A stretch of 64,000 nt of DNA from Xanthobacter autotrophicus Py2. GTDB taxonomy: Bacteria > Pseudomonadota > Alphaproteobacteria > Rhizobiales > Xanthobacteraceae. Numbering within the stretch: position 1 is the stretch's first letter; each line of letters starts with the position of its first letter. The stretch is taken from NCBI GenBank assembly GCA_000017645.1, contig CP000781.1, forward strand, positions 4,017,501 to 4,081,500, in the 5' to 3' direction. This document shows positions 48,299 to 57,314 of this stretch, in pieces. A model generated the notes under the pieces. It was not told where the DNA came from. It ran no database searches and saw nothing but the letters and a program-made list of their open reading frames with translations. The position numbers were made by a program, and so were the translations under genes.

Positions 48299-48628
48299 AT
48301 GGCCACCGTCTATGAAATTCCTGTCACGACTGGGGGTGGGAACCAGTCATTCGAGGTGGAGTTGGGCGGCACCGCTTACCTGCTTGCCCTCAACTGGCGC
48401 GCGGCTCGTGATGCAGGTTGGGTGCTTGATATAGCTACCAGCGATGGGGCGGCCTTAGTCAACGGCATCCCCCTCCTGCCTGGCATCGATCTGCTCGGCT
48501 CCTACAAGCATCTCGGCATCGGTGGTGGGGGCACGATCTACGTCACTACGGATGGCGACCCTCAGGCGCCGCCCATGTTCGCCAATCTCGGGCAGACGGC
48601 TCACCTCTATTGGGTCCCGGTGGAATGA
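48299..48628 (+). CDS. Phage tail protein, DUF6983-like
   Basis: This 109-residue beta-rich protein (YEIPVTTGGGNQSFEVELGG; YLLALNWRAARDAGWVLDIA; GIPLLPGIDLLGSYKHLGIG) matches the DUF6983-type plug/tail protein found before the hub in such myoviruses. A GGGGG site precedes the ATG. It restarts the tail cluster after the terminator. Confidence 0.75.
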   Translation: MATVYEIPVTTGGGNQSFEVELGGTAYLLALNWRAARDAGWVLDIATSDGAALVNGIPLLPGIDLLGSYKHLGIGGGGTIYVTTDGDPQAPPMFANLGQTAHLYWVPVE

Positions 48629-49605
48629 CGCAGCAGTGGCTTCGCAAGGTCCGTCTCGTGGTCGGAAACGGCTCAGATGGGATCGACTGTTCCGACATGC
48701 GCATCCGTTTCATGGTGCGGACGCAGGATTCTCAGACACCGTGGCACGCAGACATCACGATAACCAACCTATCGAACGCCACAGCGAACAAGATCCGCAA
48801 AGAATATCACGAAGTTTATCTTGAGGCCGGATACCAGGGGAACTCAGCCGAGATTTTCCGGGGAGAAATCCTCCAGGTGCGAGGCCCCGGCCGGGAAAGC
48901 CCGACTGATACCTATTTGAATATCTTGGCATCGGCTTCTCAGCAGGCTCATTCCTACGCGGTGGTGAACAAGACCCTCGCGGCAGGGCATACCTTCAGGG
49001 ATCAGGTAGACGCCTGCCTTGAGGCCCTTAAGCCCTATGGCGTGACGGCCGGCTATATTACCGATCTCGGCAGCACCAAGATGCCGCGCGGGCGAGCTAT
49101 GTTCGGGATGGCGCGGAACCAATTGCGGTCTATTTGCATGTCGGTGGGCGCTGCATGCTTTATTGACGGGAAAAAGCTTAACATCGTCAAGTACGGCGAG
49201 AGCTTGCCGGGTAACACCACTGTCATCAACTCGGAAACCGGGATGATTGGCATGCCGATCCAGACGATTGAGGGTGTGGAGGCCAGGTGTCTTCTAAACC
49301 CGCGTCTGAAAGTTACATCACTTGTGAAGATCGATGAGGCTAGCATTCAAAAGGCTAAGCTGGCGGTGGACCAAGTGACAGGAACGGCGATAGCCTCAAA
49401 TGGGGCATATGGGAATAGCTTGCAGCAGAATATGCTTGACTTCAATATTGATCCTGACGGCACATACAAAATATTGCAAGTAACCCATATCGGCGACACC
49501 AGAGGTACGGAGTTCTACACAGACGTTCTGTGCCGTTCCTATGCCCATGGGACTTCTCCTGCTGCTGGCGCGCGCGGGCTCGGCGACCCCTCCGGGAGCA
49601 ACTGA
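48625..49605 (+). CDS. Baseplate hub-like protein
   Basis: This is a 326-residue protein. RIRFMVRTQDSQTPWHADIT then ITNLSNATANKIRKEYHEVY and AEIFRGEILQVRGPGRESPT show the gp27/hub-like style (I-x-N-L-S, beta-barrel strands). The C-terminus has the FNIDPDGTYKILQVTHIGDT segment typical of hub proteins. It overlaps the previous gene by 4 bases. Confidence 0.75.
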   Translation: MTQQWLRKVRLVVGNGSDGIDCSDMRIRFMVRTQDSQTPWHADITITNLSNATANKIRKEYHEVYLEAGYQGNSAEIFRGEILQVRGPGRESPTDTYLNILASASQQAHSYAVVNKTLAAGHTFRDQVDACLEALKPYGVTAGYITDLGSTKMPRGRAMFGMARNQLRSICMSVGAACFIDGKKLNIVKYGESLPGNTTVINSETGMIGMPIQTIEGVEARCLLNPRLKVTSLVKIDEASIQKAKLAVDQVTGTAIASNGAYGNSLQQNMLDFNIDPDGTYKILQVTHIGDTRGTEFYTDVLCRSYAHGTSPAAGARGLGDPSGSN

Positions 49606-49607
49606 AC

Positions 49608-50270
49608 ATGGATACCAGATCACGGTACGAGGACCTTCGCGAGGCTATTGAGACAACAGTTGAAAACCGCCTTGTTGAGCTGCGTACAGCAGAACATGCG
49701 ACGGTCGTCTCGTGGGACCCCGTAAAACAGACGATGGTCGCCCAGCCCACCAATAAGGCGCTCATTCGGAAGCCAGATGGGACCAAGGAATGGGTGCAGA
49801 TGCCCCAGATTCCGGACGTGAAGATACATTATCCATCGGGCAACGGCATTACCGTCACGCACCCTCTCAAGGAGGGAGACGAGGTTCTTCTTATTATGGC
49901 GTCCCGCTCTCCGGATGTCTGGCAGCAGAGCGGCGGCGACCAGCAGATCATCGATACCCGGCTTCATGACCTATCCAACGCCTTCTGCATCCCGGGGTTC
50001 AAGTCGGACGCCAAGGCTCTGGAAAATGTCTCGCCGGACTCCACCCAGATCCGTTCCGACGACGGGCAGACGGTAATCGACATTAAGGGTGGGTCGGTCG
50101 CTCTAAAGGCGCAGAATACTGAAGTTCAGGTTACGAACGACGCCGCGACCATGAAGAAGGGCGATATGAAGATCATCGTCTCCTCCTCCCGCGTCGATCT
50201 TGGGGGCACTGGAGGTCAGGCCGTCATGACTGAGGGCGGCCCGTCCACCAAAGTGTTCGCGGTGATCTGA
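49608..50270 (+). CDS. Baseplate spike protein (Gp138/GpV-like)
   Basis: The 220-residue reading starts MDTRSRYEDLREAIETTVEN. The Gp138-like N-domain (HATVVSWDPVKQTMVAQPTN; VKIHYPSGNGITVTHPLKEG; DEVLLIMASRSPDVWQQSGG) is an OB-fold, followed by short beta repeats as in the central spike. It pierces the outer membrane upon contraction. Confidence 0.82.
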   Translation: MDTRSRYEDLREAIETTVENRLVELRTAEHATVVSWDPVKQTMVAQPTNKALIRKPDGTKEWVQMPQIPDVKIHYPSGNGITVTHPLKEGDEVLLIMASRSPDVWQQSGGDQQIIDTRLHDLSNAFCIPGFKSDAKALENVSPDSTQIRSDDGQTVIDIKGGSVALKAQNTEVQVTNDAATMKKGDMKIIVSSSRVDLGGTGGQAVMTEGGPSTKVFAVI

Positions 50271-50737
50271 TGCGTTACCGGAAACTTGACGTAAACGGCG
50301 ACATGATGTTTGGCCGGGGGCAGGCTGATTTCTATCGAGATGTCCCCGAAGCCCCTGCGCAGGCCGTGAAGACCCGCCTTTTCCTCCGCCTAGGGGAGTG
50401 GTTTCTGGACACGTCAGACGGCACCCCGTGGAATACTGAAATCCTCGGGGCGCACACGCAGAACACCCGTGACGCGGCGCTGAGGGAGCGGATCGAGGGC
50501 ACCACTGGCGTCTCTTCGCTTGATGCCTACTCGTCGTCCTACAATTCCGACACGCGATCCCTATCCGTGTCAGCGACGATTACCACGTCCTACGGCGTGT
50601 CCACGCTCTATTACACCAATGGCCAGACCAAGACCTCTGACCAGTTGGCTCAGGAAGCCGAAACCGCGACCGACGTGATTGACGCGGTCTATGGGCAACT
50701 CGACTTCTCCAACCCCTTCCAGTCCGGGTGGCTCTGA
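50270..50737 (+). CDS. Baseplate wedge protein, gp25/GpW-like
   Basis: This is a 155-residue protein. VKTRLFLRLGEWFLDTSDGT then PWNTEILGAHTQNTRDAALR and a variable DSxxxYNSDTRSLSVSATI-type end match small baseplate proteins equivalent to gp25. The neighbours spike and J-like protein support it. Confidence 0.75.
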   Translation: MRYRKLDVNGDMMFGRGQADFYRDVPEAPAQAVKTRLFLRLGEWFLDTSDGTPWNTEILGAHTQNTRDAALRERIEGTTGVSSLDAYSSSYNSDTRSLSVSATITTSYGVSTLYYTNGQTKTSDQLAQEAETATDVIDAVYGQLDFSNPFQSGWL

Positions 50738-51906
50738 TGGCGATTACATGCACCATCGACGCGACTGGCATTACGGCTCCCTCTCTGGACGATGTCCGGA
50801 CGTGGCTCGTTGGGCAGTACCAGTCGATCTATGGGTCAGATGTTTATCTTGAGCCCGACAGCCAAGACGGTCAGTGGATCGGCATTCTAGCAACGGCACT
50901 TCATGACGCCAACTCCATGTGCGTCTCGACCTACAACGCGTTCTCCCCTGCTACGGCACAGGGGGAGGGCCTGTCCCGAATGGTGAAGATCAACGGGCTT
51001 TCCCGGCATGTCGCATCTAAGTCCCAGGTTGACCTCCTTCTCGGCGGCACGGCGGGGACGACCATCGCCGGGGGCTACGCCACGGATGATACCGGCAACA
51101 AGTGGATGCTGCCGGATAGCGTCGTCATTGGAATGGCAGGGCAGATCACAGTAACCGCAACCGCAGCCGATGCCGGCGCGGTCACTGCAACTGCTGGCTC
51201 GGTTACGACCATAGGAACCCCGACGCGGGGCTGGCAGACGGTCACGAACCTTCTTGCTGCGGTTGAGGGCGACCCAATCGAGACGGATCTGGAACTGCGC
51301 CAGCGGCAGGCGGTCTCGACTGAGATCCCGTCGCAGACGATCTTTGAAGGACTTGTCGGCGCCGTGGCGGCTGTGGCTGGGGTGACCCGCTATGGCGGTG
51401 TGGACAACGACACGGACGCCACGGACGAAAACGGCATTCCGGGGCATTCGTTCTCTCTTGTGATCGAGGGCGGGGATGCGGCGACCATCGCTCAGACGAT
51501 CTACACCAAGAAGGGGCCGGGGGCTGGGACGTGGGGCACGACTTCTGAAGTTGTAGTGGACAGCTATGGCGTACCGCACACCATCAAGTTCATGCGCCCG
51601 ACAAACATCCCGGTTGTCGTCGCACTTACGCTCAAGGCTCTCACTGGATACACATCGAACATTGGGGCCAAGATCAAGACGGCCGTGGCCGAATATATCA
51701 ATGATCTGGCGATTGGTGATGAGGTTTACCTCACCCGCCTCTTCGTTCCGGCAAACCTGTCTGGAAGTGCCGATAGTGTGACCTTCGATATCACCGGCCT
51801 CCTCATCGCACGGGGCACGGACAGTCCCGGCTCGGCTAATCTGACGTTCGCCTATCATGAGGCCCCGGCCTGTTCCGTCGATGACATCACAATCACGGTG
51901 ATCTGA
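50737..51906 (+). CDS. Baseplate J-like protein
   Basis: The protein has 389 residues. PSLDDVRTWLVGQYQSIYGS, DSQDGQWIGILATALHDANS and NGLSRHVASKSQVDLLLGGT open the J family. Further features are ETDLELRQRQAVSTEIPSQT and PGHSFSLVIEGGDAATIAQT. It links the wedges of the baseplate. The start overlaps the previous stop. Confidence 0.88.
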   Translation: MAITCTIDATGITAPSLDDVRTWLVGQYQSIYGSDVYLEPDSQDGQWIGILATALHDANSMCVSTYNAFSPATAQGEGLSRMVKINGLSRHVASKSQVDLLLGGTAGTTIAGGYATDDTGNKWMLPDSVVIGMAGQITVTATAADAGAVTATAGSVTTIGTPTRGWQTVTNLLAAVEGDPIETDLELRQRQAVSTEIPSQTIFEGLVGAVAAVAGVTRYGGVDNDTDATDENGIPGHSFSLVIEGGDAATIAQTIYTKKGPGAGTWGTTSEVVVDSYGVPHTIKFMRPTNIPVVVALTLKALTGYTSNIGAKIKTAVAEYINDLAIGDEVYLTRLFVPANLSGSADSVTFDITGLLIARGTDSPGSANLTFAYHEAPACSVDDITITVI

Positions 51907-52610
51907 TGGCCGATGCTCCCTTCACCGTAGACGACTATGTCGGCCTTATCACCTCGGAGCACCGAGGGAAGGCGCGGTTCACAGCTACGGTTCGTGCGAC
52001 CGTGCAGCCGGCGGCGGACACGCAGGCGTTTCTTGATGACCTGCCCGGCGCCTTCGATCTGGATAGCGCGATTGGCGTCCAGCTTGATGCGGTGGGAGCA
52101 TGGGTCGGCATCTCCCGGCTCATCTCCATTCCCCTCATCACGGTCTGGTTCTCATGGGGTATCGTCGGGCGGGGATGGGGTGAAGGCATCTGGAAAGGAC
52201 CTTACGACCCCGAGACCGGCATCTATGCCCTTGATGACGACACGTACCGCAAGCTCATCCGCCTCAAGATCCTGGTGAACAACTGGGATGGATTGACGGG
52301 CTCTGCGGCCAGCGCGTTTGAAGACTTCTATGCCTCGGACGGCAGCTATCCGTTCATCCTCGATAATGAGGACATGAGCATGACGGCCTGCATCTCTGGT
52401 GCCCGCCCTCCTGCGATCATGTTCGCCATTTTTGCCGGGCGTTACGTTGAGTTCAAGCCGGCGTCTGTCCGCATCCTGAATGTCGTCCCGTCTGTCCCAA
52501 ATACGCCAGCATTCGGGTTCGGCGTTGACAACGAATACATCGCGGGATGGGGAACGGGCTCTTGGGTCCGCGACGCTGAAGAAGCGATGATCGAAGAGCT
52601 TTCAGTCTAA
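51906..52610 (+). CDS. Baseplate-associated protein, DUF2612 family
   Basis: The protein has 234 residues. AFDLDSAIGVQLDAVGAWVG then ISRLISIPLITVWFSWG and LDDDTYRKLIRLKILVNNWD match DUF2612. In P2-like phages the equivalent place is held by gpI, which joins fibres to the baseplate. Confidence 0.85.
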   Translation: MADAPFTVDDYVGLITSEHRGKARFTATVRATVQPAADTQAFLDDLPGAFDLDSAIGVQLDAVGAWVGISRLISIPLITVWFSWGIVGRGWGEGIWKGPYDPETGIYALDDDTYRKLIRLKILVNNWDGLTGSAASAFEDFYASDGSYPFILDNEDMSMTACISGARPPAIMFAIFAGRYVEFKPASVRILNVVPSVPNTPAFGFGVDNEYIAGWGTGSWVRDAEEAMIEELSV

Positions 52611-52687
52611 GCCCAACAACACCGACACGCAACGAACCGTCACGCACGCGAAAGCGGGCGCTGGCGGCGCTTTGTCTTGGAGCCCTC

Positions 52688-53965
52688 ATGGCAACGAATG
52701 ATTTTCTTCCCTTCGGCACGGGCGCCGGGGCAAATGTGGTGTCTCAAGCCGTGTGGGCCGCACTCGCAACACGTGCGAACGGGTTCCAGAACGGGGTGGC
52801 CGATCCCCAGCCGGTCAACAAGGCGATCCGTCAGGCGGCATTCGTCGCGGCGATGATCGGCCAGTTCACGGCCGACTACGGCGGTGATGCTCTCGACAAT
52901 GGCGACCTCCCCACATTTGAGGCCCATTTCAAGGCGGCCCTTGCCGCATGGATCGCCAGCGGCTCCTCACCCATCGACCTGAGCAGCTACGTCCTGCGTG
53001 CGGGCGATACCATGACGGGGCTCTTCTCTGCCCCGGCTGGGTTCAAGACTGCATCCCGCACGCTGACGACTGCGACGACCCTCACGACTGCGGACTTCGG
53101 GAAATTCGTCTCCCTTTCTTCGGGCAGCACCTTTACGACCACTTTCCCGACGCCTGTCAGCAATGGCAGCGGGGCCTTCACGGTCTTCAACAATTCAGTC
53201 GTGGCGCAGACCGTAAGCACTCCGGCAGGTGCCTTCCTTGGTCCGGGCGCTTCCAGCGGGACCACTGAATCCATCCCGGCGGGCTCTGTCTACCGTTATG
53301 TCAGCGACGGCTCCAACTGGATCAGATCGGTTGCCACCAACGCCCCGAATGCCCTGCCGAAGCTCTCTTTTATCCAGACCACGCAGACTTGGACCAGAGC
53401 GGCAGGCGCAACGAAAGCCTTCGTCATCGCCCATGGGCCGGGGGGCGCCGGTGGTGGCGAACCAGCCGGCGCGCCGACCACGGCCGGTGGCTCTGGCGGG
53501 GGCGGGGGGGGATGGGCGATGTCTCTTCTCGATATCTCGTCCACTGCATCGTCGCTCGTGACTATCCCATCCGGCGGGGTCGGGGTTTCTGGCTCGACGG
53601 GGGGGGATGGCGCCGGGAACACGTCATTTGGGACCCTTGTCGTGGCCGGCCCTGGGTCTGGTGGGCGCACTGGGTCTGGTGGCAACAGCATCCCCGGTGG
53701 GCTCCCTGGCACCGGCATCACAGGGCAGATCCTTGGGAAGGGGAGCCCCGGCGGCACCAACTTCTGGGAATCCCCTGATATTGGGGCCAACGGCGGCGAT
53801 GGCCTCTTCGGCGGCGGTGGGCGTGGCGGGTGTGATGATGGGGGGAGCTTCCCCGCCGTAGCGGGCGTCATGGGCGGCGGCGGCGGCGGGTCCGATTCTG
53901 CCGACGCGACTGCTGGCGCTGGTGCCAATGGTGGCGATGGCTGGTGTCTTGTGTGGGAGTTCTGA
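52688..53965 (+). CDS. Glycine-rich tail fibre/adhesin
   Basis: The protein has 425 residues. The N-terminus attaches to the baseplate (MATNDFLPFGTGAGANVVSQ; ANGFQNGVADPQPVNKAIRQ). The middle is a shaft-like region rich in Thr and Ser. Residues about 255-425 hold many glycine-rich strings (for example GGSGGGGGGW and FGGGGRGG). Such poly-glycine motifs form sandwich-like receptor-binding tips in some phage adhesins. It probably binds the host surface. Confidence 0.75.
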   Translation: MATNDFLPFGTGAGANVVSQAVWAALATRANGFQNGVADPQPVNKAIRQAAFVAAMIGQFTADYGGDALDNGDLPTFEAHFKAALAAWIASGSSPIDLSSYVLRAGDTMTGLFSAPAGFKTASRTLTTATTLTTADFGKFVSLSSGSTFTTTFPTPVSNGSGAFTVFNNSVVAQTVSTPAGAFLGPGASSGTTESIPAGSVYRYVSDGSNWIRSVATNAPNALPKLSFIQTTQTWTRAAGATKAFVIAHGPGGAGGGEPAGAPTTAGGSGGGGGGWAMSLLDISSTASSLVTIPSGGVGVSGSTGGDGAGNTSFGTLVVAGPGSGGRTGSGGNSIPGGLPGTGITGQILGKGSPGGTNFWESPDIGANGGDGLFGGGGRGGCDDGGSFPAVAGVMGGGGGGSDSADATAGAGANGGDGWCLVWEF

Positions 53966-53967
53966 GC

Positions 53968-54477
53968 ATGCGGGTTGCATTTTATAAGGACGGCGTCTGC
54001 ACGCATGTTCTCAACTGTTCCGAGGGGTGGGAAGATCTTTTCCCAGACGAGACCGGCATTGCCAGCGAGACGGCGAATGCCGGGGATACATGGGATGGGG
54101 CGTCTTTCATCTCCCCCCCTCCTCCTCCTCCCGGAATCGGTGATGTTCTTGCCGAGCGGGACAGGCGGCTCTCCCTAGGCTTCTCCTACGACTTTGGGGA
54201 TGCCCGTGGCGTCCACCAGATCGGGACCACTTCCGCCGACATGACCGGATGGGATGAAGTCACGAAGGTGGCACAGGCCATGATCGCGACGGGGGCTGCT
54301 ACGGCCACCATTGAGATCATCACCAATACCGGGCCTGCGACGGTCACGGCATCGGAGTGGATGGCGATCCTCCTTGCCGCTGGCGCCCATCGCCAGCCCA
54401 TCTGGCAGGCATCGTTTGTCCTTCAGGCAATGAACCCCATCCCGGCTGATTACGCCGCCGACAGCCATTGGGCCTGA
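53968..54477 (+). CDS. Tail fibre assembly-like protein, DUF4376
   Basis: This is a 169-residue protein. A proline string (PPPPPPG) separates a small N-domain from a C-domain with AERDRRLSLGFSYDFGDARG and WMAILLAAGAHRQPIWQASF, the DUF4376 pattern. It follows the glycine-rich fibre, as expected for a fibre chaperone or accessory tip. Confidence 0.75.
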   Translation: MRVAFYKDGVCTHVLNCSEGWEDLFPDETGIASETANAGDTWDGASFISPPPPPPGIGDVLAERDRRLSLGFSYDFGDARGVHQIGTTSADMTGWDEVTKVAQAMIATGAATATIEIITNTGPATVTASEWMAILLAAGAHRQPIWQASFVLQAMNPIPADYAADSHWA

Positions 54478-54502
54478 CGGGCGAACTCCTGAGGCATAAC
54501 TT

Positions 54503-55072
54503 ATGGCAACGCAGAATAACACGCAGGTGCGTGATGGCCTCGGCGCGCTTGTAACGCGGCGCTCCTATGACAAGGACGGGGCGCGGGCTGATGCGCCTTT
54601 CATCCCGGAAATCGGAGAGACCTCTGATAGCGCATGGGACGGCACCAGCTCGGCGGGGCTGATTGGCATTCTCAAGGCCATCTGGACAAAGCTGGGGGGG
54701 ATCGGGCTCAAGGTGGGCGCCTCGGCGCTCTCCGTCACTAACCCCATGTTCGTCAGCCTTTCCAACGGGGCGAGCGGCGTTACTCCGGTCACGGGGTCAC
54801 TCTCGGCCACGGGATATAGCGCTCCGTTCACCCCTATCCCCGGCCGGCCCTTCAACTTCACCGCGACCGGGACCTTCGTCGGGACCCTGGTTCTTGAGCG
54901 GTCTTTCGACGGCGGGGTGACGATGGTCGCCCTGACCGCACTCGGCTCCCCACTCTACACGTTCACCGGCCCCTTCAGCGAATCATACACTGAAGATGAA
55001 AGCGGCGTGCAGTACTTCATTCACTGCACGTCTTACACCTCCGGAACCATCAACTACAGGATGAGCGCATGA
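54503..55072 (+). CDS. Phage structural protein of the receptor-binding cluster
   Basis: This 189-residue protein begins MATQNNTQVRDGLGALVTRR. The C-terminal half is a beta sandwich (TGTFVGTLVLERSFDGGVTM; PFSESYTEDESGVQYFIHCT). It overlaps the spike gene by 4 bases. A connector or carbohydrate-binding part is possible. Confidence 0.65.
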   Translation: MATQNNTQVRDGLGALVTRRSYDKDGARADAPFIPEIGETSDSAWDGTSSAGLIGILKAIWTKLGGIGLKVGASALSVTNPMFVSLSNGASGVTPVTGSLSATGYSAPFTPIPGRPFNFTATGTFVGTLVLERSFDGGVTMVALTALGSPLYTFTGPFSESYTEDESGVQYFIHCTSYTSGTINYRMSA

Positions 55073-57195
55073 GCGTGCATGATACTGCGCTCCGCGTAGG
55101 GGCGTCCGCTGCCATTAACCTTGGCATCACGCGAGCCGATATCCCCAGCCGGGTCATCCCGTTTCGCTCCATCACCTTGTCTGGCTTTTATGCGGCCGGG
55201 GACCTCGGCGCAGGCGCAGTCTACGTGCGCGGCACCAGCTCCGGCCCGATGGCGGTTCGTGATGCGGCCGGGACATGGTGGAACCTCTATGTCAGTCAGG
55301 GCGTGGGAGCGGGATGGTTCGGCGACCTGACCGGTGCCGATGCTGGCCCTGTGATTAATGCGGCGATTACGGCCATGGGGGCAGTCGGCGGCGGACAGGT
55401 GCGCATCCCGGCGGGAACGTTCAACGTCGCAACGGACCTTGTCCCGAAGTCAAACGTCACTGTATCCGGGCTCTACGGTGCGAGCACTCTGAAGGTTCCG
55501 GACGGGAACTCGACGCGAAACAGAATTTTCTATTCCGTTTCTAGCGGTAACGCATGCAATAATTTCGTTCTAGACGGCCTTTCGTTCGAGGGGCAGTGGG
55601 CCAACATCCAATCTGAAACTCCGGATAATGGTCTCGTCACTCTAAAATATGTGACCGGGCTTTTGGTCTTGAAGTGCAGGTTTAGGAATTCAAGATACTT
55701 CTGCTTAAATGTCAATGAGTGTGACTACGTTATCGTAGATAAGTGCTCACTGAAATACTCGTGCCGCGATATGATCGCGGTCTGGGGCACCCCAAACGTA
55801 CAAGTGACGGATAATAACCTCGAACACAATGACGATGACGGAATTTCGATCAACCTTGAGACCGACCAGCTTAACCCTGTCCGGTCGCGCATCATAGTTT
55901 CCAGAAATACGCTAGTTGATACTGGTCCGATCAGGACTGAGGCCCCGAAGAACGTAACTGTCGTAGATAACAACGTTCACCGCCCGCGTGGGTCTGGAAT
56001 TCATGTTGGGATCACGAACACGTCCGGGGTTGGGACTTCGTCCGGCCTCAATGTGCTGGTGGAAGGAAACACGATCACCGACGTGATCGACCGCGCTTGG
56101 TTCACCTCTGGCGAACAGGTCGGGTCGGTGAATAGCCGCATCTACATCCTCGTGAACTCTCTCAAGCCACAAGCGGGATCGCTTTCGGCCATTCCCGGAG
56201 AGATCAACGCATCTGGCGTGGTGCAGGACCCTTACGGATACTTCTACACAGATGCTACTGTAGGCGGAACCGACCCTATCCGCGCGTCGAAAAACATCAT
56301 CGTGCGTGGCAACATCTGCCAGAGGACACTCCCGGCCGCGACGAACTACACAGACTGGGGCTTCGGGCAGGCATTCACCAAAAACGGGTGGGTGAACTAT
56401 CAGGTTCCTGATGCTGTACTGCGTGGCTGCGGCATCCTGGCTCGCCTCCCGCAGAGTGGGTTGCGGATCGAGGAAAATGTCATCGAGGCCGGGCGCTACG
56501 GCATCGCATTTGAGGTGCTGTCCGGCGTAACGCTGGCGTCGCGCTTGGCGCAGGACTGCTCGGTGATGCGGAATAAGGTGCGTGACGCCGATCTTTACGG
56601 CATCGCATGGCTCTCCTCTGGATCCCTGACGCACCAAGACATCACCTTTGATGGCAACGACATCGACTGCGACCCCTACTTCACGAACTCGAACCGAGGC
56701 GCGAACGGGACATGGGCCACAAGCGCGACCCCGGTGGCGCTACAGGTCCCCAATCTGGGGTCGGCAGTCATCCTGCGGCAGCGCATTCGCAACTGCTCTC
56801 AGGTCATTGTGCAGACCGGCGTGTCAGTCCTCCAATATTTGGACGGCAACCTGTTGTTCGCAGACCCCGCCGCTGTTGGGTTCTCTACGTCCAACAAGGG
56901 CATCGGAAACTTGCCCCCGATCGGTGGAGGGGAGCACTGGTGGCTTCAGGCAGTAGACAGCGACCCTCTGTCCGCAACCTACGGGGCTTCGCTTGGCACA
57001 AATATGCGAACGAATAGCGGGGCGCCATCTTCCGGGAAGTGGCTCGCTGGCATGCGGGTAGCGAACCGGGCCTCCGCTGAGAGCGGGACGGCTGGAAGCA
57101 AGTACATCCCGGCATTTTACTCTCGCGTTACGACGGGGACAGGGTCGGTCCTGAATACGGACTGGTTCGAGATGCGTTGCCCGACTGGCAACTGA
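55069..57195 (+). CDS. Tailspike protein, right-handed beta helix
   Basis: The protein has 708 residues. After an N-terminal attachment part, GADAGPVINAAITAMGAVGG then GQVRIPAGTFNVATDLVPKS opens a pectate-lyase-type beta helix. Its turns are seen as repeated short strands (NVTVVDNNVHRPRGSGIHVG; RIEENVIEAGRYGIAFEV). Such spikes bind and often cut surface polysaccharide. Catalytic residues cannot be assigned by eye. Confidence 0.78.
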   Translation: MSVHDTALRVGASAAINLGITRADIPSRVIPFRSITLSGFYAAGDLGAGAVYVRGTSSGPMAVRDAAGTWWNLYVSQGVGAGWFGDLTGADAGPVINAAITAMGAVGGGQVRIPAGTFNVATDLVPKSNVTVSGLYGASTLKVPDGNSTRNRIFYSVSSGNACNNFVLDGLSFEGQWANIQSETPDNGLVTLKYVTGLLVLKCRFRNSRYFCLNVNECDYVIVDKCSLKYSCRDMIAVWGTPNVQVTDNNLEHNDDDGISINLETDQLNPVRSRIIVSRNTLVDTGPIRTEAPKNVTVVDNNVHRPRGSGIHVGITNTSGVGTSSGLNVLVEGNTITDVIDRAWFTSGEQVGSVNSRIYILVNSLKPQAGSLSAIPGEINASGVVQDPYGYFYTDATVGGTDPIRASKNIIVRGNICQRTLPAATNYTDWGFGQAFTKNGWVNYQVPDAVLRGCGILARLPQSGLRIEENVIEAGRYGIAFEVLSGVTLASRLAQDCSVMRNKVRDADLYGIAWLSSGSLTHQDITFDGNDIDCDPYFTNSNRGANGTWATSATPVALQVPNLGSAVILRQRIRNCSQVIVQTGVSVLQYLDGNLLFADPAAVGFSTSNKGIGNLPPIGGGEHWWLQAVDSDPLSATYGASLGTNMRTNSGAPSSGKWLAGMRVANRASAESGTAGSKYIPAFYSRVTTGTGSVLNTDWFEMRCPTGN

Positions 57196-57314
57196 TAGTC
57201 CACGTCTCCGGCACCGGCTGGTCTCCGGTCTACGGCACCGCGTCCTAACCTAACCCTCATCCAAGAACACCCATTCGCGCACCTCGCCAATAGCGGGGGC
57301 GAAGGAGCACGCTT

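Noticed and set aside
57196..57248. Protein-like -1 frame (DWQLIVHVSGTGWSPVYGTAS without its first residue) after the spike stop codon
   Set aside because: It could be a lost or alternative C-terminus, but no slippery site is present and the stretch is too short to judge.
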